A DNA stretch of 64,000 nt from NCBI RefSeq assembly GCF_029277305.1, contig NZ_CP119526.1; one strand, given 5' to 3'. The position numbers and the translations under genes were made by a program. The DNA comes from Guptibacillus hwajinpoensis (GTDB lineage: Bacteria > Bacillota > Bacilli > Bacillales > Guptibacillaceae). How positions within the stretch are numbered: the stretch's first letter is position 1; each line of letters starts with the position of its first letter. Below the pieces are notes generated by a model, which made no database searches, was not told where the DNA came from, and saw only the letters and a program-made list of their open reading frames with translations. Positions 7,864 through 17,498 of this stretch are shown here, one piece after another.

Positions 7864-9096
7864 TTATTCAAATACAGATAAATCCACTGTCTCAGCCATC
7901 TTCTTATATCCTTTGTCATTCGGATGGAGATGATCACCCGAATCGTAGGTTGAGAGAAATTTCTCTGGATCATCTGGATCTCTAAGTGCTTGATCAAAAT
8001 CAATAACAGCATCGAATGCTCCGCTCGTTCTGATCCATTCATTTACTTCTTGGCGCGTTTGCTCGCCCTTTTCTGTATACATGCCGGACTCTTTAAACGG
8101 TGTTAATGTGCCGCCGTATATTGAAAGTCCTTCTTCATGTGTTGCTTTAATGATTTGTTTCATTCGGTTAATGATTTGTTCTGAATCATACTCTGGGTAG
8201 TGTCTGATATCGTTAATTCCCTCATGAAGAATAACAGCTTGTACGCCTTTTTGACTTAACACATCTCGCTCTAACCGTGCTAAGGCATTCTCACCTTTTC
8301 CAAGCTCACTATTAATTAAATGATTGGCAGAAACGCCAGCATTTAGAACAGACATGTTGACTTTAGAATCTTCTTCGTTCATTCGATTGGCAAGATAATC
8401 TGGCCATCGGCGGTTTGCATTTAGTGTAGAAGCATTTCCATTAGCAATAGAGCTTCCCATTACAACGACAGCACCGCTAACCGAATCATCTGGAATGACT
8501 TCCATCCGGTCGAGCCAGAACCAGGCTTCCTCTTTCGATTTGTAGGCTGAACCTTCAGCATCTGAAGCATGGTTACCAGGTTCAGACATATAGACCGTTT
8601 GAGTTGAGCGCTGATGCCATGTTGTTGGCCCAGTTTCCTTATCAACGTATAAGCTTACGCTGAGGTTTTGATCAGCATCTACGGGAAATTCAACAGGATC
8701 GCTATACTGTTTCTCCCCAGCAGGAATCGTAAATGATTTCTCACCATTGAACGTGATGACCTGATCGGTCTCACCATCTACGCTCGCTCCTTCTTTAGAA
8801 ACAGCTACTCGAACTTCTTTCATCGATAAAGGTAGTGAACCAAATTCATTCGATAAGCGGATGCGCATTTTATCACCGTCGCTATGTGGACGAAGGATTA
8901 AGCGAATCGTTTGATCTTTAAACCCTTCATGAGAATTTCCATCTTTAGCAGGCGCCTGCATGCTTGCTGTCCAGGTACCTACCCACTTGCTTTTTTTCGC
9001 ATCTTCGTTAGTTGAAGAAGCCCATTCCCGTGCTCCTCCCAAACTAATTAAACTAATGAGTAATATTGCTAGAAGTCCTATTAGAATTCGTGTCAT
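7864..9096 (-). CDS. Secreted SGNH/GDSL-type hydrolase
   Basis: 410 aa. The N-terminal signal peptide (RILIGLLAILLISLISLGGA) is followed by an N-terminal beta-rich domain (about 35-190) and an SGNH hydrolase domain. That domain carries VVMGSSIANG (block I, Ser nucleophile, with G-S-S in place of the usual G-D-S), EGINDIRHY (block III Gly/Asn) and DHLHPNDKGY (block V Asp/His). Relatives are esterases or deacetylases acting on lipids or polysaccharides; the exact substrate is not shown. ATG 9096 follows GAGAGGCG. A TATAAT on the minus strand (9159-9164) is a possible -10 element. Confidence 0.88.
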   Translation of the reverse strand: MTRILIGLLAILLISLISLGGAREWASSTNEDAKKSKWVGTWTASMQAPAKDGNSHEGFKDQTIRLILRPHSDGDKMRIRLSNEFGSLPLSMKEVRVAVSKEGASVDGETDQVITFNGEKSFTIPAGEKQYSDPVEFPVDADQNLSVSLYVDKETGPTTWHQRSTQTVYMSEPGNHASDAEGSAYKSKEEAWFWLDRMEVIPDDSVSGAVVVMGSSIANGNASTLNANRRWPDYLANRMNEEDSKVNMSVLNAGVSANHLINSELGKGENALARLERDVLSQKGVQAVILHEGINDIRHYPEYDSEQIINRMKQIIKATHEEGLSIYGGTLTPFKESGMYTEKGEQTRQEVNEWIRTSGAFDAVIDFDQALRDPDDPEKFLSTYDSGDHLHPNDKGYKKMAETVDLSVFE

Positions 9097-9464
9097 TCGT
9101 TATCGCCTCTCATGTTGTTTTTCAATTTCGTTTCAGTATCCACTTGGATCTATTTTTCATTATAAAGAATACCCCTATACTCTTAGATCCAAGCCAAGTT
9201 TGTCTAAACGTAATGAACCTGCAAACGAATTGACATAGTTATCATATTTTTCTTTAGTTGTCTTAAACCCTTCGTGTCATTGCATACGTTTAATAAGGTG
9301 GAATTTATGATTAATAATGTTCGATTCTCCCTATTAGTGAACAGGAGCTATCAGTAATTATTCCAGTGGAAAAGATTATGATTAATCGTTCTATGCATTG
9401 ATCTACAGTCAACAAAGATAAAAGGGCTTTACAAATAGAAAAATAACGGAAGGGTGATAGCGAT
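9097..9464. other. 368-base divergent intergenic region
   Basis: Contains the likely minus-strand promoter (TATAAT at 9159-9164) of the hydrolase gene. An inverted pair CTTGGATCT / AGATCCAAG spans about 9143-9195 around that box. Nothing coding was found. The ribosome site GGAAGGGTGAT of the plus-strand gene lies at its right end. Confidence 0.4.
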
Positions 9465-10310
9465 TTGAAATGGATCATGGTTGTACTTATAGGTGTCATC
9501 ATCATTGGAATTATTGGGTTCAGTAGTATCTTCTCTTTTCAAACAGAAGAGCATGAACAGCCAGGAGAGGGAGAGACGATAGGGATTGAAGAACAGGAGA
9601 AGAAAGAGATAGAAGGTGAGGAGCAAGAAAATGCAGGTGAAACTAGTAACATCCAGTTAGACGGAGAATGGACGCGCAATCTCTTAAACTATACGGGGAG
9701 CTTGATCATCACAAACGCAACCGAAAAAGATTTTTCGTTCAAGCTTGGTGTCGTTGCTGGTGGGAATGTAGGGTCAATTGAAGGCAAAGCGGATCGATCT
9801 TTGGAGACAGCTACATGGGCTGATGCTGAGTCAGGATGTGAGTTAAGTTTCGAGCTGACAGAAAATAAGATTACGATCGAACAAAACAACGCCTGCGAGT
9901 ACTGGGGAGGAGCGGGAACGTTCTTCTACGGTGAGTATGATAAAGGCGGTGTCTCAATCGAAACCGATTTGGTCAAGCAGGGGGTTTTAAATGAATCAGA
10001 AGATGCCCTGTTTCGAGGCATTGTAGGAGATGATTATGATCTCTATCTAGAGAATATAAGCTCATACTTCGATTTAGAAGACAGAGATAAACTAGGAACG
10101 CGCGTTGTAGCTGGCTTTATTAGAGGGATCGCTCCTAGTAACGGTGGAATCATCATGGTGAATGAGAAGCATGTATATGCTGCCGTGACAGATTCCGAGA
10201 ATAGTGTAATCCGTTATCATACAAACGATCCTACTTATCAAGATAAGCTACCCTATACGATTACGGAGTGGCGAGAGGGGATTATGTTTGAAGAAGTGGT
10301 GTTTGAGTAA
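9465..10310 (+). CDS. Membrane-anchored extracytoplasmic protein, unknown
   Basis: 281 aa, TTG start after GGAAGGGTGAT. One N-terminal helix (WIMVVLIGVIIIGIIGFSSI) anchors the protein; an acidic linker rich in E and Q follows (about 27-62). A beta-rich domain carries the pair of Cys in ESGCELSFEL and NNACEYWGGAGTFFYGEY, suggesting a disulfide outside the cell. The C-terminal third looks like a second small domain. The Cys pattern resembles small lipocalin/lysozyme-inhibitor-like secreted domains, but I cannot name a family. Confidence 0.65.
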   Translation: MKWIMVVLIGVIIIGIIGFSSIFSFQTEEHEQPGEGETIGIEEQEKKEIEGEEQENAGETSNIQLDGEWTRNLLNYTGSLIITNATEKDFSFKLGVVAGGNVGSIEGKADRSLETATWADAESGCELSFELTENKITIEQNNACEYWGGAGTFFYGEYDKGGVSIETDLVKQGVLNESEDALFRGIVGDDYDLYLENISSYFDLEDRDKLGTRVVAGFIRGIAPSNGGIIMVNEKHVYAAVTDSENSVIRYHTNDPTYQDKLPYTITEWREGIMFEEVVFE

Positions 10311-10384
10311 TTCTCGGATTTTACTAACTTTAACATCCATATAAAAAATCTAGAGAATAACAATTCTAATAAAAGCTTTCTATT

Positions 10385-10425
10385 AAGCATACTAACTCGA
10401 CAGAACTATGAGCTAGTATGCTTTA
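10385..10425. terminator. Bidirectional terminator between convergent genes
   Basis: AAGCATACTA with TAGTATGCTT, plus ACTC/GAGC inside. T-rich flanks are weak but it lies exactly between convergent stops. Confidence 0.6.
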
Positions 10426-10476
10426 AATTTAGGAATTCAAGAATGTATTAAGAATAAAGCATAGTTCCTTTTGCTA

Positions 10477-10899
10477 CTATTCATTCCTTTCCTTTTTTAA
10501 CTTATATTCATGTTCTTTCAATTCTTCTATAAACACATCTACACTCTTAATAAATAAATCCACCATTTCTTTTCTTTCATCACTATTCATCTGATCAAAT
10601 TCAACACAACTTACTAATGCCTTTTCTAGCTCTTTTTTATTGGTAATATCATACTTTTTCGTACCAGAGTATAATTGATTTAGCTCTAAATGCATTTTAT
10701 TTATATACCAAGTATGATGATTTTTCGCAACAACCGTATTAAACGAAAAGCTGCTAATAATATCTCTTTGTTCACAAGTTAGTTCTCCATCTACCGCAAA
10801 ATCAATGAATAAGAACTCCATTTCTACATTAATCTCTTTGAACATCCCCGAATTGTCAAAGCTAAGTTCATGTAACTCCGATTCCTTTACTGGTAACAT
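10477..10899 (-). CDS. Hypothetical cytoplasmic protein (140 aa)
   Basis: ATG 10899 follows GGAGGTAAAGCAAC. No membrane segment. The N-terminal half is beta-like (INVEMEFLFIDFAVDGEL) and the C-terminal half is a charged helix pair (KEMVDLFIKSVDVFIEELKEHEYKLKKE). No family recognised. It is a single-gene unit between a terminator and a 279-base upstream region that also precedes the divergent permease gene. Confidence 0.6.
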   Translation of the reverse strand: MLPVKESELHELSFDNSGMFKEINVEMEFLFIDFAVDGELTCEQRDIISSFSFNTVVAKNHHTWYINKMHLELNQLYSGTKKYDITNKKELEKALVSCVEFDQMNSDERKEMVDLFIKSVDVFIEELKEHEYKLKKERNE

Positions 10900-11178
10900 G
10901 TTGCTTTACCTCCAAACAGTTTTAAAATTATAGCTATTTTCAATTTAAATTCAAATCATAACCGTACAACAGTAAGTTAAAACTTTGTTGAGGTTTGTGA
11001 AATGGAGATATTATATATTTCAGTTTGTATCTTGGATATGTTGAAATATTATAGGATTCCACATGAGTAGGTTGCTCAAGATTGATTTGTTAATTCTCTA
11101 TTGAATGAAACTTTCTTCATTATTAGACGTATACCAAATAAAGGTATAATTAACTGATGTAACCAAAGGTGGTGGGTA

Positions 11179-13188
11179 ATGAAGTTCTTTGAACTGTTCT
11201 ATAAGTACATATTAGGAGTAGTTGGGATCGTATTCATCAGTTGTATCCCAGCATTTTTTACTGACGGCTTTCAACTGAATGTGAATCTTTACTTTCAAAA
11301 TGTATGGGGCGTCATTCAATCAATCTTTACTCCTTCTGATTGGTACTTTCACCAATTTGTTGGCTATGAGCTGTTAGAGAAGCCTTTGTTCTCCTATGTT
11401 TTGGACAATTATCTTTATTCCATGACGATTCTTTTTGCTGCATTAGTCATTGCCATTGTTTTTGGGATGGTATTTGCTCTATCTACTTTCGGTTTGCCTC
11501 ACAAGATGAAGCGTGCCATCCATACGATGTTAAATGGTTTAGAAGCATTACCTGACATTCTCTTCATTTTTATACTGCAAATGGTAGTCGTCTGGTTTTT
11601 TAAGACCTATGATATTTTGCTGTTTGAGTTTGCTTATATAGGTGAGAGGATCTATTTGTCTCCCATTTTATCACTATGTATCTTACCAACCGTCTTATTC
11701 TATCGATCATTTCTTCTTCTGTTAGAGGAAGAATGGAAGGAAGATTATGTTCAATTAGTAAGAAGTAAAGGGTTTAGTAAGATGCATGTGTTGATATGGC
11801 ACTGCTTAAGGAATAATAAAATAAGTCTGGTGATCCAATCGAGGCCAATCGTGTGGGTCACACTATCCAGCTTGTTGGTTATCGAGTATTTACATAACTT
11901 CTATGGCATCGTTCGATTACTCTTTTTCGATTCTCGACCGTTTGTCATTGCGATGGCTCTCATACTAATTTTCACACCATTTTATATCATCTATAGTGTT
12001 CTAGAATGGAGTTTCAAAGTGAAACAAACGGAGGAGTTTAGTGATTCAAGAGTTTCTATGAGAGGTATGAAACTAATCTCCATGGAATCTATGAGACTAG
12101 CAAATCCTGGTATGCATTTCTTTTCAGCGATAAAAAAAATGAGTCGTTTTTTTGTTTCACTATGTAAAAAGCCAACGTTTGTAATGGCGCTAATCTATCT
12201 ACTAGGGCTCACAATCTTAAGCTTTATGTATAGCTATATTGCAGAAGTTCCGGTGAATACGATTAAAATATTTCAAGGTGAGCAAGGCACTTATCATGCC
12301 CCACCTCATCCGCCAGGCGACGGAGGGTTATTGTTAGGATCAGATACACATGGTCATCCTATTTTAAGTATGTTAATTGTTGGTGCTAAGTACACAATCC
12401 TACTGACGGGGTTGATTGCGTTTTTAAGAATACTCATTGGGTATGTGCTCTCAATACCTTATCTATTTTGGTTAGGAAATCGATCGAAGCGAATGATTAC
12501 GAACATAGCTGATGGGATGCAATTCCTCCCGCTTTCTCTCATTGCGTATATTTTGTTAGTGAATGTATTGATTTTTAATGAAGGCCAAAGGATTGTAGCT
12601 GAATCTTTAAGGACGTCTAATATCATTTTGGAAATTAGCATTCTCATTTTGTTTGCTATCCCAGTTGTATTAAATACAATTGGTCGTGAAGCTGATGAAA
12701 TTCTGAGAAAAGACTTTGCACAAGCAGTCATATTATTAGGTGGAAGTAAGAGCAGACTCTTTTTCCGACATATTACCGTTCATCTCTTTCCGAAGCTAGT
12801 TCACCTTTTTGGACAACAAATGATTCAAGCTCTTCAAGTTCTAATGCATTTAGGAGTGTTTGGTATCCTGTTAGGTGGAGGGCTGAGAAGTGCAGGTGCG
12901 GCTTCACAATCATTAACTTACGAATGGACTGGAATGTTCCAAGCCTTGCGTATGGGGATTATGACTGAGCGTTATTGGCTTATTGTGCCAGTTCTTTTTC
13001 TATACGTTCTTCTCATTTTTTCGATACAAGCCGTTGTAAAAAGTATCATAAGCATTCAACAGCAGAAAATTGGGATTTATTCGGATAAAGAGGATACAAA
13101 AATAGTAGATAATGAAGATGGGAGATCTTCTACTAGAATGAGAGAGTTAAACAAAAAGTCATTTGTTTTTATCGAGCGTTCATTTTAG
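11179..13188 (+). CDS. Two-module peptide-type ABC permease (DppB/DppC-like fusion)
   Basis: 669 aa. Residues about 1-310 form one permease: N-terminal helix, then a transmembrane block with a cytoplasmic EAA-type loop EDYVQLVRSKGFSKMHVLIW. Residues about 330-640 form a second: a loop with GGLLLGSDTHGHPILSML, which matches the DppC-type G-T-D-x-x-G-R-D region, and an EAA-type loop RKDFAQAVILLGGSKSRLFF. Normally these are two proteins of an oligopeptide/nickel importer. No ATPase or binding protein gene is adjacent, so partners must be elsewhere or lost. ATG follows GGTGGGTA. Confidence 0.8.
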   Translation: MKFFELFYKYILGVVGIVFISCIPAFFTDGFQLNVNLYFQNVWGVIQSIFTPSDWYFHQFVGYELLEKPLFSYVLDNYLYSMTILFAALVIAIVFGMVFALSTFGLPHKMKRAIHTMLNGLEALPDILFIFILQMVVVWFFKTYDILLFEFAYIGERIYLSPILSLCILPTVLFYRSFLLLLEEEWKEDYVQLVRSKGFSKMHVLIWHCLRNNKISLVIQSRPIVWVTLSSLLVIEYLHNFYGIVRLLFFDSRPFVIAMALILIFTPFYIIYSVLEWSFKVKQTEEFSDSRVSMRGMKLISMESMRLANPGMHFFSAIKKMSRFFVSLCKKPTFVMALIYLLGLTILSFMYSYIAEVPVNTIKIFQGEQGTYHAPPHPPGDGGLLLGSDTHGHPILSMLIVGAKYTILLTGLIAFLRILIGYVLSIPYLFWLGNRSKRMITNIADGMQFLPLSLIAYILLVNVLIFNEGQRIVAESLRTSNIILEISILILFAIPVVLNTIGREADEILRKDFAQAVILLGGSKSRLFFRHITVHLFPKLVHLFGQQMIQALQVLMHLGVFGILLGGGLRSAGAASQSLTYEWTGMFQALRMGIMTERYWLIVPVLFLYVLLIFSIQAVVKSIISIQQQKIGIYSDKEDTKIVDNEDGRSSTRMRELNKKSFVFIERSF

Positions 13189-13286
13189 ATAAAAGTGAGC
13201 TAATGGGAGAGATGAAGATGGAATTTCCAGGAGAGTTAAACCAATTAGATAGGCATATACAGCACTTCTTTCTATGAAACAAAATA

Positions 13287-13314
13287 GTAGCTGCCGAATT
13301 TGATCGACAGCTAC
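13287..13314 (-). terminator. Terminator for the LVIVD-like gene
   Basis: GTAGCTG / CAGCTAC stem with eight-base-plus loop; on the minus strand the stem is followed by TATTTTGTTT. It lies 37 bases downstream of the minus-strand stop. Confidence 0.55.
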
Positions 13315-13350
13315 ATATTAATTTGTAATGAAATACTTTTTCGTTTCTAT

Positions 13351-14271
13351 TCACCTAGTCGATGTTAAAATAGCAAATCCAGCAGGATTGTTTAGATTGC
13401 CTGAATTAAACACTCCTGTATTGACTGGTGAAGTAGGGTTTGATATGTCGTAGATTTTCACGTTATTGGCATTGAAGTTTGCTACATAAAGCGTATTTCC
13501 AGTGATGATTAGCTCTGAAGGTCTATTTAAATTCGAACTATTAAACTCACCTACTCTAATTGGAGCAATAGGATTAGCAATATTGTAGATTTCAACTGTA
13601 TTATTACTGAAGCTCGCAACATATAATATGTTTCCAATAGCAGCTAATCCTGTAGGGTCATTTAGGTTTGCGCCGTTAAATTCGTTTACTCGTATAGGAA
13701 CTAATGGGTTTGAGATATTATAAATTTCTACAGTGTTATTTCCAAAATTACTCACGTAAAGGAGATTCCTCCTAATCAACATTAAATAAGGTCTACTTAA
13801 ATTACTACCATTAAATTCGCTGATCCTAGTAGGAGATGACGGATTAGAAATATTATAAATTTCAACTGTGTTATTTCGAAAGTTGGCAACATATAGAAAG
13901 GCTCCTTTAATAGCGAGACCAGTAGGCCCGTCTAAATTTTGCCCGTTAAATTCATCTAGTCTTATTGGAGTTGAAGGGTTATTGATATCGTATATTTCAA
14001 TATTATTAGCCGATGAATTTTGATTCGAAACATAAAGATATTTATTTATACGAATTGGATTAGTGACCGCTACCACATTATTACAATTAAAAACATAAAC
14101 TTGTTGGTTCAATAGTGCTTTCACACAACCGGATAGCTTGTTGTAAAGCATAAATGTAATCGTAACTGGATCAGATGAACCTTTAAAATAGATACTTACT
14201 CTTTTACCAAGTTCTAGTCTTTCAAACAAAGAACAAATACAAGACGATTTAGGATAGATATGGTCTTTCAT
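13351..14271 (-). CDS. LVIVD-like beta-propeller repeat protein
   Basis: 306 aa. After a Cys-containing N-terminal domain of about 76 residues (CICSLFERLELGKRVSIYFK), five tandem units of about 45 residues follow. Each reads roughly LYV-x-N-F, NNTVEIYNISNP, P-x-R-x-x-EFNG-x-NL, as in LVIVD-type propeller blades. No signal peptide is seen. The N-terminal domain resembles short Cys-bearing domains of some Bacillus spore-surface proteins, which is a weak hint. ATG follows AAGGATG. On the minus strand a CATATAATA box (plus 14304-14312) lies upstream and could be a -10 element. Confidence 0.7.
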   Translation of the reverse strand: MKDHIYPKSSCICSLFERLELGKRVSIYFKGSSDPVTITFMLYNKLSGCVKALLNQQVYVFNCNNVVAVTNPIRINKYLYVSNQNSSANNIEIYDINNPSTPIRLDEFNGQNLDGPTGLAIKGAFLYVANFRNNTVEIYNISNPSSPTRISEFNGSNLSRPYLMLIRRNLLYVSNFGNNTVEIYNISNPLVPIRVNEFNGANLNDPTGLAAIGNILYVASFSNNTVEIYNIANPIAPIRVGEFNSSNLNRPSELIITGNTLYVANFNANNVKIYDISNPTSPVNTGVFNSGNLNNPAGFAILTSTR

Positions 14272-14595
14272 GATAGATACATCCTTTTTACAATGACTTG
14301 TACTATTATATGTAGGATATAGGGATCTGATAATGAAAATGGATTAAATACTAAAGTTAAATAGATATGGTATATTTTACTGATTTATTTATTGAACAGC
14401 ATAAAAAATGGAAACATCCTTACCAAAATAAATATATTGAGTTGAAAATATAGCTTGGTGAGAAGCTCCTTAATCAGAGTGTCTTTTTTATATTTTCTGA
14501 ATCTTTTCGAAAGGTTTAACGTATTAGAAGAGGAGTACAAACATATTGATCATTTGGACGATTACAGAAAAGTGAATATGAAAAGGGGGAGTTTG
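14272..14595. other. 324-base divergent intergenic region
   Basis: AT-rich. Contains a CATATAATA box on the minus strand upstream of the LVIVD-like gene. On the plus strand, the ABC ATPase frame is open back to a GTG at 14455, but that extension lacks a ribosome site and is not part of the ATPase family; I treat it as non-coding. Confidence 0.4.
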
Positions 14596-15504
14596 ATGGA
14601 GGATGTTATTATCGTTGATCAGCTATCCAAATCATACGGTTCAACTCAGGCTGTGAATAGCATTTCTTTTTCCGTACGAAAAGGGGAGATCTTCGGCATT
14701 ATTGGGCCGAATGGAGCCGGTAAAACAACGACGATCGAAATGCTTGAAGGAATCCGTAAGCCAGACGGTGGTGCCATTTCTGTGCTCGGTCTTACACCAC
14801 ACAAACAGCTGAGGGAGTTGAACAAGAGAATCGGCGTCCAGTTTCAAGCCACTGCGATTCAGAAGAAGATGAAGGTGAAAGAAGCGCTCGATTTATTTTC
14901 TTCGTTTTACAAAACAAATCAGAAAGATCATCTCATAGCATTATTAGGGTTACACGAAAAATTAAATGCCAATTTTGAAGATCTATCAGGAGGATGGAAA
15001 CAGCGTCTCACTCTCGCTCTGGCAACACTCCACAAACCTGAAATTTTGTTCCTCGACGAGCCGAGTATGGGCCTTGACCCGCATGCAAGAAGGGAAATGT
15101 GGAAATTGATCCACGTTCTGAAGGAGGAGGGATGCACGATCGTCCTGACTACTCATTATATGGAAGAAGCGGAAAAGCTCTGCGATCGAGTAGCGATGAT
15201 TTACGGTGGACGATTGAAGGCGTTAGATACGCCGGAGAACTTGTTGAATGAAATTCCTGTTCATTATTTATCGTTTGAATCAAAAGAGCTCGAGTATGAT
15301 TTCTTGATTTCACTCCCGAGTGTCGTGAATGTAGACGTTGAAAATCACACGTTCAAACTCCTGAGCGATGATCAACAAGAGACGGCGTATTACATTTTTA
15401 AGTATTGTCATGAGAACAACATTCTTTTGCGAAACTTCCGATTTGAAAAAGGTTCGCTCGACGATCTTTTCGTTCATTTCTTAGAAAAGGAGCAAACGGC
15501 ATGA
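14596..15504 (+). CDS. ABC-2 type transporter ATPase
   Basis: 302 aa. Walker A GPNGAGKTTT, signature LSGGWKQRL (Trp in place of the usual Gln), Walker B EILFLDEPSMGLDP and the H-loop LTTHYMEEAE. A C-terminal extension of about 80 residues follows. ATG 14596 lies four bases after GGGGGAG. It overlaps the permease gene by four bases (ATGA), so the two are translationally coupled and form one exporter. This family exports drugs, antibiotics or lipids; no substrate is indicated. Confidence 0.9.
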   Translation: MEDVIIVDQLSKSYGSTQAVNSISFSVRKGEIFGIIGPNGAGKTTTIEMLEGIRKPDGGAISVLGLTPHKQLRELNKRIGVQFQATAIQKKMKVKEALDLFSSFYKTNQKDHLIALLGLHEKLNANFEDLSGGWKQRLTLALATLHKPEILFLDEPSMGLDPHARREMWKLIHVLKEEGCTIVLTTHYMEEAEKLCDRVAMIYGGRLKALDTPENLLNEIPVHYLSFESKELEYDFLISLPSVVNVDVENHTFKLLSDDQQETAYYIFKYCHENNILLRNFRFEKGSLDDLFVHFLEKEQTA

Positions 15505-16241
15505 CGGTGATGATGAAGCTCGCAAGCTTAGAAACAAAAATGTTCTTTAGAGATCGCATTTCAGTCTTCTGGACGTTTCTTTTTCCTGTCCTCATGATCT
15601 GGCTATTCGGTTCGATGTTTGGCGACAGTGATCTGAATGGTCTATCGTTCGCGGAAATGTTCGTTCCTTCCTGGATCGGAGTGAACATTGTGACAACGTC
15701 TTTTTTCACTCTTGGTACTGTTCTTACAGGGTATAGAGAAACTGGCGTCTTGAGAAGGTACCAATCGACCCCGGTTCAGTCCTGGATGATTCTTGCTGCA
15801 CACACATTTCAAGGAGCGGTCATCTTCGCGATCTCAGCGCTTTTACTCATGATCTTTGGGATGATGATGTATGACCTGACGCTTCCTGCTTACATTGGTA
15901 GCACATTAATCGCGCTCGTTGTTAGCATGCTCGCATTCTTTCCCTTTGCTTTGTTTCTGACGTCTCTTGCGAAAAATACACAGTCAGCTGCTGCAATCAG
16001 CTCTCTGTGCCTAAATGTGATGCTATTTTTATCTGGAGCTGCCTTCCCATTGCAATTTATGCCAGACATCATTCAGACCGTCGCAAAAGCGCTACCGCTT
16101 TACTATGTGGTCGAACTGCTTCGGGGCACATGGAACACAGCACCTATTACCGAGTACGGTTTGGAGGTAGGCGTACTACTTGGAATAGCAGTTCTTTCTA
16201 CAGTATTAGCTTCACGCTTTTTCAGGTGGAGTGATCAATAA
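15501..16241 (+). CDS. ABC-2 type transporter permease
   Basis: 246 aa, six hydrophobic segments, with the cytoplasmic stretch TGYRETGVLRRYQSTPVQSW typical of DrrB/NodJ-type ABC-2 permeases. Its start overlaps the stop of the ATPase. It ends just before a strong terminator at 16271, so the pair forms a two-gene operon. Confidence 0.88.
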   Translation: MTVMMKLASLETKMFFRDRISVFWTFLFPVLMIWLFGSMFGDSDLNGLSFAEMFVPSWIGVNIVTTSFFTLGTVLTGYRETGVLRRYQSTPVQSWMILAAHTFQGAVIFAISALLLMIFGMMMYDLTLPAYIGSTLIALVVSMLAFFPFALFLTSLAKNTQSAAAISSLCLNVMLFLSGAAFPLQFMPDIIQTVAKALPLYYVVELLRGTWNTAPITEYGLEVGVLLGIAVLSTVLASRFFRWSDQ

Positions 16242-16270
16242 CGGAAATGAATTACTTTTAAAAGATTACA

Positions 16271-16312
16271 AAAGACTGGCAAGTTCTTATACGAACTGTC
16301 TGTCTTTTTTGT
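16271..16312 (+). terminator. Rho-independent terminator
   Basis: AAAGAC and CAAGTTC arms pair with GAACT and GTCTTT, interrupted by mismatches, followed by TTTTTTGTTT. It ends the ABC-2 operon. Confidence 0.75.
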
Positions 16313-16412
16313 TTAACTGTATGGTTTACCACATCAAAGATCAATCCCCTTAAGTAATAATAATGTCTTTCAAAGGAATACTAAGTTGAAAAATTATAGG
16401 GAGGCATTGGGG

Positions 16413-17420
16413 ATGCTAACAAACCATCATATTGATTTAACTGCTGCAGAAGTTGCGAGCCTTTGGTCGAATTATATGAGTGACACTTCAGCAATTTGTA
16501 TGTTTGATTTCTTTTTGATCCATGTCGAGGATACGGAAATACGTTCCCTCTTAGAATTTGCAATGGAGCTTTCTCAAGCGCATGTTAAGAAATTACAATC
16601 AATTTTCACGGAGGAGCAACATCCTATTCCAGAAGGATTCTCAATCAGTGTAGATGTTAATCGAGAATCTCCACGTCTATTCACGGATGATTTCCATCTA
16701 TTCTTCATTCAAAATTTAGGGAAGATGGGTATGGAGTTTTATGCCACAGCTTTATCGAATTGCGCTCGTTTAGATATATGTGAATACTTTACAGAATGTT
16801 TAAATGAATCATCGAAACTCTTCAACAAAGCAACAGAAATAATGTTATCTAAAGGAAGTTTCATTCGAGCTCCGTTTATACCAGCTTCTAAAAAAGTAGA
16901 ATATGTTGAGAAACAAAGTTATTTGGCAGGGTGGTTTGGTCATAAACGTCCATTAAATGCAGTTGAAATGTCTCAAATCTATTTCAATATGATACAAAAT
17001 CAGTTAGGTCGTACGTTTCTTATGGGGTTTAGTCAGGTAGCTAAGTTAAAGGAAGTCCGGGAGTATATGAAAAAGGGAAGAGATATTTCAGATAAGCATG
17101 TTGAGATATTTGGTTCACTTCTAAGTCAAGAATTTCTTCCTTCTGCTAGCGCTTGGGATACAATGCCAACTGATTCAACAGTGCCCCCATTCTCTGATAA
17201 ATTAATGATGTTCCATACTTCCGTGTTGAACTCTGTAGGAATCGCACATTATGGAAGATCTCTAGGTGTAAGTCCTAGACGTGATTTAGGATCCAACTAC
17301 GTTCGACTAACAGGAGAAGTTCTACAATATGCGGAAGACGGAATGAACATTATGATCGAGAACAAATGGTTAGAACAACCGCCTCAAGCAACCAACAGAG
17401 ATAAATTAGCGAATGGATAA
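16413..17420 (+). CDS. DUF3231 family protein
   Basis: 335 aa. ATG 16413 lies eight bases after AGGGAGG; the in-frame TTG at 16386 precedes that ribosome site and is rejected. The protein consists of two similar helical bundles of about 160 residues, the second starting near PLNAVEMSQIYFNMIQNQLG. It has the helical ferritin-like character of DUF3231, a family common in spore formers. No function is established for it. It stands alone, with a terminator on each side. Confidence 0.8.
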   Translation: MLTNHHIDLTAAEVASLWSNYMSDTSAICMFDFFLIHVEDTEIRSLLEFAMELSQAHVKKLQSIFTEEQHPIPEGFSISVDVNRESPRLFTDDFHLFFIQNLGKMGMEFYATALSNCARLDICEYFTECLNESSKLFNKATEIMLSKGSFIRAPFIPASKKVEYVEKQSYLAGWFGHKRPLNAVEMSQIYFNMIQNQLGRTFLMGFSQVAKLKEVREYMKKGRDISDKHVEIFGSLLSQEFLPSASAWDTMPTDSTVPPFSDKLMMFHTSVLNSVGIAHYGRSLGVSPRRDLGSNYVRLTGEVLQYAEDGMNIMIENKWLEQPPQATNRDKLANG

Positions 17421-17498
17421 AATCATAGGTCGATCAAAATGAAAACAATGTAAGAAGTTATGTATTTACATACTTCCTATCTTCAGTATTTCGCAAGC

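Noticed and set aside
13212..13277. 21-codon ORF after the fused permease
   Set aside because: Ribosome site overlaps or nearly abuts the start, and nothing supports translation.
14455..14595. In-frame extension of the ABC ATPase
   Set aside because: No ribosome site at the GTG, and the family begins near the ATG at 14596, which has GGGGGAG.
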